From contig NZ_JAPIVP010000001.1 in NCBI RefSeq assembly GCF_026239555.1, positions 496,001-560,000 of the forward strand: 64,000 bases of DNA, in the 5' to 3' direction. This document shows, piece after piece, positions 54,265-63,116 of this stretch (position 1 is its first letter; every line of letters begins with the position of its first letter). The notes under the pieces were generated by a model. The model saw nothing but the letters and a program-made list of their open reading frames with translations, made no database searches and was not told the origin of the DNA. This DNA is from Pedobacter sp. PF22-3 (lineage in GTDB: Bacteria; Bacteroidota; Bacteroidia; Sphingobacteriales; Sphingobacteriaceae). Position numbers and translations under genes: made by a program.

Positions 54265-56175
54265 TTATTTCTTCGCCTCTACTGAAACCTCAGGGGCACC
54301 ATTATTTAAAACCGTTTCGGTAGTTACACTTCTTCTACCGCTTGGGGCAATAACAATAGTCTTTAAAACCCTCTTCTCTCCTTTCGGAACAGTAATTTTT
54401 ACCGGACCAGTATATAAAAAAGCATTTTCTGAAGGGCGTGATAAATCAATTGAATAATAGATTTTAGCACCTTTTACCGGTACTTTCAAATCGATTGTAA
54501 AATCGCCACCGGTTAAATTTTTATCGCTCAGGCCAATTGGAGTGGGCACCCAATAGTTAACATTCATTTTATCTAAACGGGCCAAATGTACAGGTAAACG
54601 TTCCTCGCTAAAGTTTTTTAAATCTTTACGTTCAACCGGCGACCATGCAATTTCTGCTAAAGCCAGAATACGCGGATAAGCATGGTTTTCTGCTTTTTCA
54701 GGGGTCTTAATATATTCAGTCCACATATTGGCCTGTACACCTTTAATATATTTTCGCTGATCGGCATTTAATACTTTTGGAATAGGATCGTAAGCATATA
54801 TTTTCTGATATGGTGCGAAACCACCAATGGTAACCGGCTCATCAGGAGAATTAGATTGTTTGTGATCGATATACAAACCCATCGAACCAGGCGTCATAAT
54901 CACATCATGATTTTGCTGTGCTGCAGCAATACCGCCATCTTCACCTCTCCAGCTCATTACTGTAGCATTTGGAGCTAAACCACCTTCTAAAATCTCATCC
55001 CATCCAATGATAGACCGGCCTTTAGCATTTACATGTTTTTCTATCGTCTGGATAAAATAACTTTGCAATTCATGCTCATCTTTGAGGCCTTTTTCTTTCA
55101 TGAGTGCCTGGCAAAACGGCGATTCTTTCCAATAGGTTTTAGGCGCTTCGTCGCCACCAATATGAATATATTTTGAAGGGAAAATGGCAATCACCTCGTC
55201 AAGAATATTATTTAACATCGTAAAAGTATTGGCTGATGGCACGAAGATATCATCAAAAACACCCCAGGTTTGCTGCACCTGTTTGCCTTTTCTGCTACCC
55301 GCCCAAGGCGTTTTATCGCTTATAAAAGTATCACGGTCAGGGAAACAGCTTAATTCGGGATATGAAGCAATAGCAGCAGAAGCATGGCCAGGTAATTCGA
55401 TTTCAGGGATTACCGTAATGTATTTAGCAGCGGCATATTTAACAATTTCTTTAGCTTCATCCTGAGTATAAAAACCTTTTACCGGTGTAAGATAATTTCC
55501 GTTACCCGGATAATTACCAATGATAGTACCATTACGCGATGAACCAATTTCGGTTAGTTTAGGGTATTTTTTTATTTCTAATCTCCAGCCCTGATCATCA
55601 GTTAAATGCCAGTGAAAAGTATTAATTTTATAATAAGCCAACTGATCGATGTATTTTTTGATAAAAGAGATCGGAAAGAAATGACGGCTTACGTCAAGCA
55701 TTGTACCACGATAAGCAAAACGTGGATAGTCATTAATATTAACTGCAGGGATGGTAATTTTGTCGGCAACTTTATCTGGCATCATTTGCATAGCCGATTG
55801 AACCGCATAAAACAACCCCGCGCCTTTTCCTGTTAAAACGACCTGTTTTGGTGTAACTTTAATGGTGTAACCTTCGGCTGGTAACTGATCCGCGCCAATT
55901 GATGTTAAAATAATAGCCTTTTGGTTAGGCTGGGTAATTTTAGTTTCACGTAAAGCAAACCCTGCCTTGGTCACAATGAAAGCATTTAATAAATCGGTCA
56001 TCTTCGCACCTTCAATGCTTTGATTGACTAAAACTGTGGTTTTATCTAATTCGAAATTTCCGCTTGTCCTCGTAATGGATACCGGAGCAGGTATGATCCC
56101 GAGATTAGGATCACGCTGCGCAAATACACTTGAACTGATTAATACTCCAATAAAAACAGATAATGCTTTGTTCAT
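54265..56175 (-). CDS. Family 20 beta-N-acetylhexosaminidase
   Basis: 636 residues. Signal peptide (ALSVFIGVLISSSVFAQR), GH20b-like N-domain (about 25-150), then the GH20 TIM barrel with DVSRHFFPISFIKKYID, FHWHLTDDQGWRLEIKKYP and the catalytic HIGGDEAPKTYW (Asp-Glu pair near residue 335). A C-terminal beta-sandwich has KIYYSIDLSRPSENAFLYTG (about 555-636). It removes terminal GlcNAc or GalNAc from glycans or chitin fragments in the periplasm. All catalytic residues are present. It may be transcribed with the lipoprotein gene downstream. Confidence 0.96.
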   Translation of the reverse strand: MNKALSVFIGVLISSSVFAQRDPNLGIIPAPVSITRTSGNFELDKTTVLVNQSIEGAKMTDLLNAFIVTKAGFALRETKITQPNQKAIILTSIGADQLPAEGYTIKVTPKQVVLTGKGAGLFYAVQSAMQMMPDKVADKITIPAVNINDYPRFAYRGTMLDVSRHFFPISFIKKYIDQLAYYKINTFHWHLTDDQGWRLEIKKYPKLTEIGSSRNGTIIGNYPGNGNYLTPVKGFYTQDEAKEIVKYAAAKYITVIPEIELPGHASAAIASYPELSCFPDRDTFISDKTPWAGSRKGKQVQQTWGVFDDIFVPSANTFTMLNNILDEVIAIFPSKYIHIGGDEAPKTYWKESPFCQALMKEKGLKDEHELQSYFIQTIEKHVNAKGRSIIGWDEILEGGLAPNATVMSWRGEDGGIAAAQQNHDVIMTPGSMGLYIDHKQSNSPDEPVTIGGFAPYQKIYAYDPIPKVLNADQRKYIKGVQANMWTEYIKTPEKAENHAYPRILALAEIAWSPVERKDLKNFSEERLPVHLARLDKMNVNYWVPTPIGLSDKNLTGGDFTIDLKVPVKGAKIYYSIDLSRPSENAFLYTGPVKITVPKGEKRVLKTIVIAPSGRRSVTTETVLNNGAPEVSVEAKK

Positions 56176-56321
56176 TTTTTGTGTTGATTTTATAGCTTAA
56201 ACTAATTATTTGAACCAAGATAGAGATTATGGAGAAATTACAAATCCCACATTCTTGTTACAATCCAGATCAAGCGTTTGATTGGCATTGCAAAAGGCAT
56301 ATAAATTTTAATTTCAAAGGT

Positions 56322-56420
56322 CGTCATTCCAACGGAGTGCATCGAAGCCGAGAACCCGAAGGCTCAGCGAAGCTAAATCTATATCGTGGAGCTTTTAGCG
56401 AGTAGATCTCTCCATTTCAC
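56322..56420. repeat. Decayed GTCATTC-type dispersed element
   Basis: GTCGTCATTCCAACGGAGTG, then GAAGCCGAGAACCCGAAGGC, then the partly inverse TAGATCTCTCCATTTCACTT. A diverged copy of the family at 40671 and 53400. Confidence 0.55.
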
Positions 56421-56459
56421 TTACGTTCCAGTATAGATAACGCTACTTTTTTTTAGAAA

Positions 56460-57670
56460 TCAGGTACAGCAGCATTTGGGTTAAGATAGTCCCGCTCCCG
56501 CTTCTGCCAATTTGAAGGAAATTGGCATCCCGCTCCGATCGGGTTTAGGTGGCATGGCCAGTAAGACGATTTAGGGTTGCAAAGCGAAGAAATACTGTGT
56601 ATTTAATTATGCATTGGGTTTTACGGCACTATCCTGCGTGTCTAAACCTGATCGCAGCGAACACGGAGTGCAACGGAGTAAAGCAAAGAGCAGGAACAAA
56701 CCTTCCTATGAACACACAGGTTTTGCTTTCCAAATCAAAAAACTTTGAAATTATTTTTAAGGAAAGCAGTTTGGTAGCGTTTAGGCTGTTCAGTCCCGCT
56801 TTCACTTACAGTCCTCGCTGTGCTGTGGGCTATTCCGCTCAGATCCGGGTTTAGGTGGCACGGCCAGTAAGACGATTTAGAGTTGCAAAGCGAAGAAATA
56901 ATGTGTCTTTAAATATGCATTGGGTTTTACGGCACTACCCTGCGTGTCTAAACCTGATCGCAGCGAACACGGAGTGCAACGGAGTAAAGCAAAGAGCAGG
57001 AACAAACCTTCCTATGCACACACAGGTTTTGCTTTCCAAATCAAAAAAACTTTGAAATTATTTTTCGGAAAGCAGTTTGGTAGCGTTTAGGCTGTTCAGT
57101 CCCGCTTTCGCTTACAGTCTGCACTGTGGGCTATTCTGCATAGATCCGGGTTTAGATGGCATGGCCAGTAAGACGATTTAGGGCTGCAAAGCGAATAAAT
57201 ACTGTGTCTTTAAATATGCATTGGGTTTTACGGCACTACCCTGCGTGTCTAAACCTGATCGCAGCGAGCACGGAGTGCAACGGAGTAAAGCAAAGAGCAG
57301 GAACAAACCTTCCTATGCACACACAGGTTTTGCTTTCCAAATCAAAAAAACTTTGAAATTATTTTTCGGAAAGCAGTTTGGTAGCGTTTAGGTCGCTTCA
57401 GTTTCGCTTACAGTCCTCGCTGCGCTGTAGGCTATTCCGCTCAGATCCGGGTTTAGGTGGCTAGGCCGGTTATACTATTTGGGGTTTGTAAGTTGCAAAA
57501 GAAGCATTATGGCATAATGCTATTAAGCCCCTGATAACAGCAGAAAACGGTGTATCTAAACCTGATTGTAATGGAAAGCACGCAAACGAGGTACGAGTGC
57601 CGACTTGAAATGTAAAGCAGGAATAACTTTAAAACGCACTACTGCCGTTGCTTTCCAAAAAAATGGAGGT
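56460..57670. repeat. Array of ~305-bp units with AAACCTGAT elements in alternating orientation
   Basis: Forward cores AAACCTGAT are at 56644, 56950, 57251 and 57558. Inverse cores (ATC, one or two bases, GGGTTT) are at 56538, 56843, 57143 and 57444. The unit spacing is about 306, 301 and 307. Each unit contains GTAAGACGATTTAGGG, GGGTTTTACGGCACTA, the forward core with CACGGAGTGCAACGGAGTAA and GAGCAGGAACAAACC, CAGGTTTTGCTTTCC, then the inverse module with GTCCCGCTTTC and GGCTATTCCGCTC. Three related short ORFs (56549, 56855, 57156) are by-products. No transposase. Confidence 0.85.
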
Positions 57671-57754
57671 TTTATAAAATAAGATTTGCTTTAATAGATC
57701 CTCGATTACGTTACACCCGATAGCTATCTGGTTCGCTCGAGATGCCGATTTCGA

Positions 57755-57788
57755 CAAAAAAGAGAAACCATTACTGATTTCTCTTTTA
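57755..57788 (-). terminator. Intrinsic terminator after trxB
   Basis: On the minus strand AAAGAGAAATCA, loop GTAA and TGGTTTCTCTTT pair with one mismatched position (C-G neighbours intact), followed by four T. It lies 23 bases beyond the trxB stop. Confidence 0.85.
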
Positions 57789-57810
57789 CAAATTGATATT
57801 AAAAAATCAA

Positions 57811-58767
57811 TTAAGCTTCTACGGGATGTTCTTTAGCTGCTAAATATCTTTCGGCATCAAGTGCAGCCATACAACCAGAACCTGCAGCGGTTACCGCCTG
57901 TCTGTAATACATATCCTGCACATCGCCACACGCAAAAACACCCTCGATATTGGTTAAGGTAGAGCCTGGCTTAGTGGTTAAATAACCGGTTTCATCCATA
58001 TCCAACTGTCCTTTAAAAATATCAGTGTTCGGTTTATGACCAATAGCCACAAAGAAACCTTCAACGGCAATATCAGATTCTACACCTGTTTTGTTATTTA
58101 AAACTTTAACCGCCGTTACATTTTTACCGTTACCTAAAATTTCCTGTGTTTCTGTATTGTAATGCACCACAATATTTGGAGTTGCCAATACGCGGCTAAC
58201 CATCGCCTTAGAAGCCCTGAATTCGTCGCGGCGAACCAATAAATGCACCGTTTTACAAAGTTTTGCTAAGTAAGTTGCTTCTTCGGCAGCGGTATCACCG
58301 GCACCTACAATGGCCACATCCTGACCTTTAAAGAAGAAACCATCACAAACGGCGCAGGCAGAAACGCCAAAGCCATTGTATTGTTGCTCACTAGGCAAAC
58401 CCAACCATTTTGCAGTGGCACCAGTTGCAATAATTACAGTATCAGCAGTAATGGTTTTAATTTCATCAACCACCACTTTATGAGGTGTTGAAGAAAAATC
58501 TACGGAGCTTACATAACCGAAGCGGATATCAGTTCCAAAACGTTCGGCTTGTTTACGGAAATCTTCCATCATTTCCGGCCCCATAATTCCTTGCGGGTAG
58601 CCAGGGAAATTTTCTACATCTGTAGTTTGCGTAAGCTGTCCGCCAGCCTGCATACCGGTATACATGATTGGTTTTAAATCAGCTCTGGCAGCATAAATTG
58701 CAGCAGTATAACCTGCAGGACCAGAACCTATAATTAAACACTGAACGTGTTCGTTTTCTTGTGACAT
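57811..58767 (-). CDS. trxB: Thioredoxin reductase
   Basis: 318 residues, the standard length. It has the FAD loop IIGSGPAGYTAAIYAARA, the redox-active disulfide CAVCDGFFF (near residue 138), the NADPH loop VGAGDTAAEEATYLA and the C-terminal FAD block GVFACGDVQDMYYRQAVTAA. It reduces thioredoxin with NADPH in the cytoplasm. It is a single-gene unit with its own promoter (58802-58832) and terminator. Confidence 0.98.
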   Translation of the reverse strand: MSQENEHVQCLIIGSGPAGYTAAIYAARADLKPIMYTGMQAGGQLTQTTDVENFPGYPQGIMGPEMMEDFRKQAERFGTDIRFGYVSSVDFSSTPHKVVVDEIKTITADTVIIATGATAKWLGLPSEQQYNGFGVSACAVCDGFFFKGQDVAIVGAGDTAAEEATYLAKLCKTVHLLVRRDEFRASKAMVSRVLATPNIVVHYNTETQEILGNGKNVTAVKVLNNKTGVESDIAVEGFFVAIGHKPNTDIFKGQLDMDETGYLTTKPGSTLTNIEGVFACGDVQDMYYRQAVTAAGSGCMAALDAERYLAAKEHPVEA

Positions 58768-58801
58768 TATATAATAAGTTTGAAATTCATTAATCGTAGC
58801 G

Positions 58802-58832
58802 CAAATTTAATGCTTTAAATAATTGTTAACAA
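58802..58832 (-). promoter_or_regulatory. trxB promoter (Bacteroidetes -33/-7)
   Basis: On the minus strand TTG (58832-58830), a 20-base spacer and TAAATTTG (58809-58802) fit the -33/-7 consensus. The predicted start near 58795 gives a leader of about 28 bases. Confidence 0.75.
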
Positions 58833-58998
58833 GCGCACATTGTCAACATAGTTTACTTATTAACAGTAGAGGGCGTGGAGCAAGGTGCATCGCGTTTGCG
58901 AAAAGCGGCTACTTCACCCTAAATAGTTTTGCTTTTTAGATCCAATAGTTGTTTTTTGAGGTCTTCAAATGCCTATAAGCTAAGATCTGTTCTATACT

Positions 58999-59053
58999 GT
59001 CGGGTGGTAACACCTGACAGCACAGATAAATCTGTCAGATGGTAACATCTGGC
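58999..59053. repeat. Two tandem TGGTAACA hairpins
   Basis: GTCGGGTGGTAACACCTGAC (58999-59018) and GTCAGATGGTAACATCTGGC (59034-59053) are two stem-loops 35 bases apart, each followed by AGCAC. The stems differ but the TGGTAACA centre is kept, with compensating changes (GGTG/CACC against GATG/CATC), as in REP-type elements. They end just before the carboxylase stop codon. Confidence 0.75.
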
Positions 59054-59057
59054 AGCA

Positions 59058-60686
59058 CTAAGTCTGTATCACCCCAACGCTAAACTTTTTTGTAATCGGC
59101 GATTGGTTGGCTGCCTCGATTCCCATCGAAATGACCTTTCTGGTTTCGAGCGGATCGATAATCCCATCAACCCAAAGGCGCGATGCAGCATAATAAGGCG
59201 TGGTTTGGCTATCATATTTATCGGTAATTTCTTTCAATAGCTCAGCTTGCTTTTCAGGGGTAATTACCTCACCCTTAGCTTTTAAAGATGCCTCCTGAAT
59301 TTGCAAAAGGGTTTTAGCCGCCTGCGAGCCACCCATAACTGCAATTTTTGCTGTAGGCCAGGCATAGATCAATCTAGGATCATAAGCTTTACCGCACATG
59401 GCATAATTACCGGCACCATAAGAATTACCCAATACGATTGTAAATTTAGGTACTACAGAATTGGCAACGGCATTCACCATTTTGGCTCCGTCTTTAATGA
59501 TACCCCCATGTTCAGAACGGCTACCTACCATAAAACCGGTCACATCCTGTAGAAAAACCAAGGGAATTTTTTTCTGGTTGCAATTCATGATAAAACGGCT
59601 TGCCTTATCGGCGCTATCCGAATAAATTACCCCGCCAAACTGCATCTCCCCTTTTTTCGATTTCACCACTTTACGTTGATTGGCCACAATGCCTACGGCC
59701 CAGCCATCAATACGACCTAAACCACAAACAATACTCTGTCCGTAACCTTTTTTATATTCTTCGAATTCGGATCCATCAATCAACCGGTTAATGACATCCA
59801 TCATTTCATAAGGTTTATCTCTGCTCTCAGGGAAAATGCCATATAGTTCCTCTTCTTTTTCTTTTGGTTTAAGAGGCTTAATCCGATCAAAACCTGCATT
59901 TTGAGGAGCGCCCAACATACTCATGATGTTTTTAATGCTATCTAAACAGGCCTGATCGTTAGGATGTTTATAATCTGTAACGCCCGAAATTTCGCAATGC
60001 GTAGTTGCTCCCCCTAAAGTTTCATTATCTACTTCCTCTCCTATTGCAGATTTAACCAGATAAGACCCCGCTAAAAACACAGAACCCGTTTTATCTACAA
60101 TCATGGCTTCATCACTCATAATGGGTAAATAAGCACCTCCTGCAACACAAGCCCCCATAATGGCAGAAATCTGTACAATCCCTTCTGAAGACATGATCGC
60201 ATTGTTGCGAAACATTCTACCAAAATGTTCTTTATCCGGAAAAATTTCATCTTGCATGGGCAGATAAACACCAGCACTGTCAACCAGGTAAATAACCGGC
60301 AACCGGTTTTCCATGGCAATTTCTTGCGCACGAAGGTTCTTTTTGGCTGTCATGGGGAACCATGCACCTGCTTTTACAGTTGCATCATTAGCCACAATCA
60401 TACATTGCCGGCCACTCACATAACCAATACCACAAACCACCCCAGCCGAAGGGCATCCGCCTTGCTCGGCGTACATGCCATCGGCGGTAAAGGCGCCAAC
60501 TTCTAAAAAGTTAGAACCTTTATCAATTAAATATTCAATCCGCTCACGCGCCAGTAGTTTACCTTTTTCCTTTTGTTTTGCAGCATTTTTTTCGCCACCA
60601 CCCAGGTATATTTTTTTGAGTCTGGTTTTAAGTTCGTAAACCAACTGTTTATTTACATCCTCGTTTTTATTGAATTCGATATTCAT
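59058..60686 (-). CDS. Acyl-CoA carboxylase, carboxyltransferase (beta) subunit
   Basis: 542 residues, both carboxyltransferase halves present. Motifs are RERIEYLIDKGSNFLEVGAF, VANDATVKAGAWFPMT, PVIYLVDSAGVYLPMQ, CVAGGAYLPIMSDEA, FLQDVTGFMVGSRSEHGGII and GNSYGAGNYAMCGKAYDPRL. The latter features are closest to methylcrotonyl-CoA carboxylase and related beta chains. The enzyme moves CO2 from biotin to an acyl-CoA. No biotin-carboxylase (alpha) gene is nearby, which is unusual for methylcrotonyl-CoA carboxylase, so the substrate (methylcrotonyl-, propionyl- or another acyl-CoA) stays open. Confidence 0.93.
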   Translation of the reverse strand: MNIEFNKNEDVNKQLVYELKTRLKKIYLGGGEKNAAKQKEKGKLLARERIEYLIDKGSNFLEVGAFTADGMYAEQGGCPSAGVVCGIGYVSGRQCMIVANDATVKAGAWFPMTAKKNLRAQEIAMENRLPVIYLVDSAGVYLPMQDEIFPDKEHFGRMFRNNAIMSSEGIVQISAIMGACVAGGAYLPIMSDEAMIVDKTGSVFLAGSYLVKSAIGEEVDNETLGGATTHCEISGVTDYKHPNDQACLDSIKNIMSMLGAPQNAGFDRIKPLKPKEKEEELYGIFPESRDKPYEMMDVINRLIDGSEFEEYKKGYGQSIVCGLGRIDGWAVGIVANQRKVVKSKKGEMQFGGVIYSDSADKASRFIMNCNQKKIPLVFLQDVTGFMVGSRSEHGGIIKDGAKMVNAVANSVVPKFTIVLGNSYGAGNYAMCGKAYDPRLIYAWPTAKIAVMGGSQAAKTLLQIQEASLKAKGEVITPEKQAELLKEITDKYDSQTTPYYAASRLWVDGIIDPLETRKVISMGIEAANQSPITKKFSVGVIQT

Positions 60687-60756
60687 GGAGGCAATTTAAA
60701 TTTAATTTTAGAAAAACAATATTGACCAAAATGGTTTCTGGTCTACCAACTGGTTT

Positions 60757-60937
60757 AACCGCAAAGTACGCTAGATTTTTAAACACAGAGATCACAAAGA
60801 AAAAGCACAGAGGTCACAAAGTTGGGTTTAGCATCTCCGTGTTTTCTGTGCTTCTATGGCTAACTAATTAGTGGTAAGAAAATTAATACTTTCTCTGTGC
60901 CCCTCTGTGTAAAACTCCGTGATCTCTGTGGTAAATC
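60757..60937. repeat. CACAGAG-type intergenic inverted repeat
   Basis: Left part: AACCGCAAAGTACGC, AACACAGAGATCACAAAG, AGCACAGAGGTCACAAAG. Right part, inverse: CTCTGTGCCCCTCTGTGT, ACTCCGTGATCTCTGTGG. A further CCGTGTTTTCTGTGCTT lies in the middle. The whole can fold on itself. A related fragment is near 506. No ORF. Confidence 0.7.
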
Positions 60938-60939
60938 AT

Positions 60940-61479
60940 TTAATTTTGATAAACCACTCCATCGATCTTTATTTTTTGGTATTTTTCTGCCCAGCCTTTG
61001 CCTTTTATATATTTTACCAGAGTGGGATGACCTTTTAAATTTGGATGGTAAATAGGATCAAACGAAAAAGTGATTTCATGATCTGATTTTTCTACCACAG
61101 TCACTTCGTTATCATTTTCATCTTTTTCGCCCGTGGTGAAAAACTTATCGCCCTTCTTTACAGAGAAATCAGCTCTGGTGTATGTTTTCAAAGGGCTATC
61201 GGGATAACCCTCGATCAATTTATGATGTTCGTCTATCCTTAAATAAACGGTACTACTTGCATCGCCACCTACCAAAGAATAAAACTTATAATAAAGCTGC
61301 TTATTAATCCGAACTGTATCTTGAATTTCGGTATAGGACTGCGCATTCATATACCATAAATTACCAATCTGCATCGGTAAAAATGAATCAACTGCCAAAT
61401 GCTGATCCTTCTTTATTTGGCAAGACAGGATAAACAGGCTAATTAAAATAAAACTTAAGAATTTATTATTTTTGATCAT
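60940..61479 (-). CDS. Hypothetical lipoprotein
   Basis: 179 residues. A lipoprotein signal (FLSFILISLFILSC, Cys20) is followed by a beta-rich domain with FLPMQIGNLWYMNAQSYTEI and YKFYSLVGGDASSTVYLRID. The pattern (a text-like opening about a measured state, then beta strands) is common in small Bacteroidetes lipoproteins of unknown role. It is 59 bases downstream of the MaoC-type gene on the same strand. Function unknown. Confidence 0.7.
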   Translation of the reverse strand: MIKNNKFLSFILISLFILSCQIKKDQHLAVDSFLPMQIGNLWYMNAQSYTEIQDTVRINKQLYYKFYSLVGGDASSTVYLRIDEHHKLIEGYPDSPLKTYTRADFSVKKGDKFFTTGEKDENDNEVTVVEKSDHEITFSFDPIYHPNLKGHPTLVKYIKGKGWAEKYQKIKIDGVVYQN

Positions 61480-61538
61480 GAGCGAATCTATTTTCTTATT
61501 TAACTCTAAATATAAACAATACGCTACATTCTAAGTAA

Positions 61539-62000
61539 TTAATTTACAAAATGATACAAGAAAACCACTTCTCCGCTAAATGCAGGCTTTTTCTGATCTT
61601 CAATTTCCATTTCGATAGCCATATTAACTTTGGTTACGCCACGGAGATTAATAATAGAAGCCAGCTTTGCTTTTAACCTTACCTTACTATTTACCGTTAC
61701 GGCTTGTGCAAATCGTAAACTTTCTATCCCGTAATTGATCTCCATTTTTAGGTTTTGGATATCAACAATTTCTTTCCAAAGATACGGGATTAATGAAAGC
61801 GTTAAATAACCGTGCGCTATAGTTGCCTTAAAAGGGCCTTCATTTTGGGCTCTTTCCTCATCAACATGAATCCATTGATGATCTAATGTGGCATCGGCAA
61901 ATTTGTTAATCTGTTCTTGCGTAATGGTATGCCACGAAGAAACACCTAATTCTTTGCCTAAGTGTTGTTCAAATTCTGCGTGCGAGGTAATAATTTGCAT
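61539..62000 (-). CDS. MaoC-family (R)-enoyl-CoA hydratase-like protein
   Basis: 153 residues with a single hot-dog fold. It has the hydratase-2 motif: FADATLDHQWIHVDEERA with the Asp-His pair, and FKATIAHGYLTLSLIPYL. The family hydrates trans-2-enoyl-CoA to (R)-3-hydroxyacyl-CoA in fatty-acid or polyester metabolism, and length and residues agree. It is not in an obvious fatty-acid operon, though an acyl-CoA carboxylase subunit lies 850 bases away on the same strand. Confidence 0.92.
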   Translation of the reverse strand: MQIITSHAEFEQHLGKELGVSSWHTITQEQINKFADATLDHQWIHVDEERAQNEGPFKATIAHGYLTLSLIPYLWKEIVDIQNLKMEINYGIESLRFAQAVTVNSKVRLKAKLASIINLRGVTKVNMAIEMEIEDQKKPAFSGEVVFLYHFVN

Positions 62001-62189
62001 TTTTAATATATTTTTAAAGCGCCGGGCGTTTAGCGGATGGCGGGTTATTGATTATATGTTGAAATTGTATTCGTTTTAGCCTTGGGTTGATGGTTCATGG
62101 TCTTATATTTCATATTAAATATATCAAACTATTGAGTATAAGCTATGAGCCATTAAACTATTAACCATGAGCAACTCGCTATACCAAAG

Positions 62190-62783
62190 TTAACTTAGGT
62201 TCCGATCTCTAAACCAAACCTCATCTGGAACGGCCGAAAAATCATCCATCTTATTAATTAAAGTTTCGGCACTTGCTTCATTGAATACTAAATCCCGATT
62301 GGCCGGTTTCAAAAATTTACTTTGTACCATCATATCCATTTGAGCGAATAAAGGATCGTAAAAACCTCCAACATTTAATACACCGATTGGTTTATTGTGC
62401 AGACCGAGCTGCAGCCAGGTTAATACTTCGAAAAATTCTTCCAATGTACCAAAGCCGCCAGGTAAGATCACAAAACCATCGCTCAAATCGGCCATTTTCT
62501 GTTTCCGCTGGTGCATATTTTCGGTAACAATCATTTCTGTTAAATTTTGATGACCAACCTCTTTATCCATTAAAAACTGCGGAATTACACCTGTAACCAA
62601 ACCACCCAACTCCAGCACATCGTTAGCGAGCAAACCCATCACACCCACGCTTCCGCCTCCATAAACCAATCTGATCTGCTGTTTTACAAGTGTTTCTGCC
62701 AATTGTTTTATCGCATCACGTAGCTTTGCATCACCATTAAAGTTTGAGCCGCAGTATACACAAACCGATTTAAGCTTATTCAT
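62190..62783 (-). CDS. LOG-family protein (TIGR00730; nucleotide 5'-monophosphate phosphoribohydrolase)
   Basis: 197 residues. It carries the LOG signature PGGFGTLEEFFEVLTWLQLG and the phosphate-binding GGGSVGVMGLLAN. It starts CVYCGSNFNG, as typical members do. Such enzymes release free cytokinin base from its ribotide, or hydrolyse AMP or other NMPs to base and ribose phosphate. The natural substrate in Bacteroidetes is unknown; purine salvage is likely. Single gene. Confidence 0.93.
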   Translation of the reverse strand: MNKLKSVCVYCGSNFNGDAKLRDAIKQLAETLVKQQIRLVYGGGSVGVMGLLANDVLELGGLVTGVIPQFLMDKEVGHQNLTEMIVTENMHQRKQKMADLSDGFVILPGGFGTLEEFFEVLTWLQLGLHNKPIGVLNVGGFYDPLFAQMDMMVQSKFLKPANRDLVFNEASAETLINKMDDFSAVPDEVWFRDRNLS

Positions 62784-62899
62784 TGAATTAAAAATTTACC
62801 GAAGTTAAGATTTTATCGGCTTTCTATAAATTTTTATTCTGCACAATGCTTTTGGCAGCATGAAGTGTACAAGTGGTTGTCGATTTTTTTACCTGAGAC

Positions 62900-63015
62900 C
62901 CAGCAGTTTTGCCATATAAACCTGATTGCAGAGAAAGCCCACAGCGCAGCGAGGACTTGAAACGGAAAGCAGGACTGACTTTAATATGGAACCCTGTCTT
63001 TGCTTTTCAAAACAT
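62900..63015. repeat. Single AAACCTGAT-family repeat copy
   Basis: Core AAACCTGAT at 62918, then AAAGCCCACAGCGCAGCGAG, ACTTGAAACGGAAAGCAGGA and, 29 bases on, TTTGCTTTTC. GGAAAGCA and TGCTTTTC can pair. It lies in the 333-base gap between the LOG gene and the TonB receptor; the remainder of the gap has nothing else of note. Confidence 0.75.
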
Positions 63016-63116
63016 CTTAACACCTAAAATATTAAACGTTTTTGTTTCCATAAAAAGGAGCGGCATTACACCACTCCTTTAACCAAATATAAAAGAGAAA
63101 ATTAAATTAGATGTGA

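Noticed and set aside
56549..57356. Three similar short ORFs (starts MAWPVRR/MARPVRR) one after another
   Set aside because: They are spaced exactly as the ~305-bp repeat units and read through the inverse and forward elements. The frame is kept only because units are near-identical; no start signal or protein-like composition.
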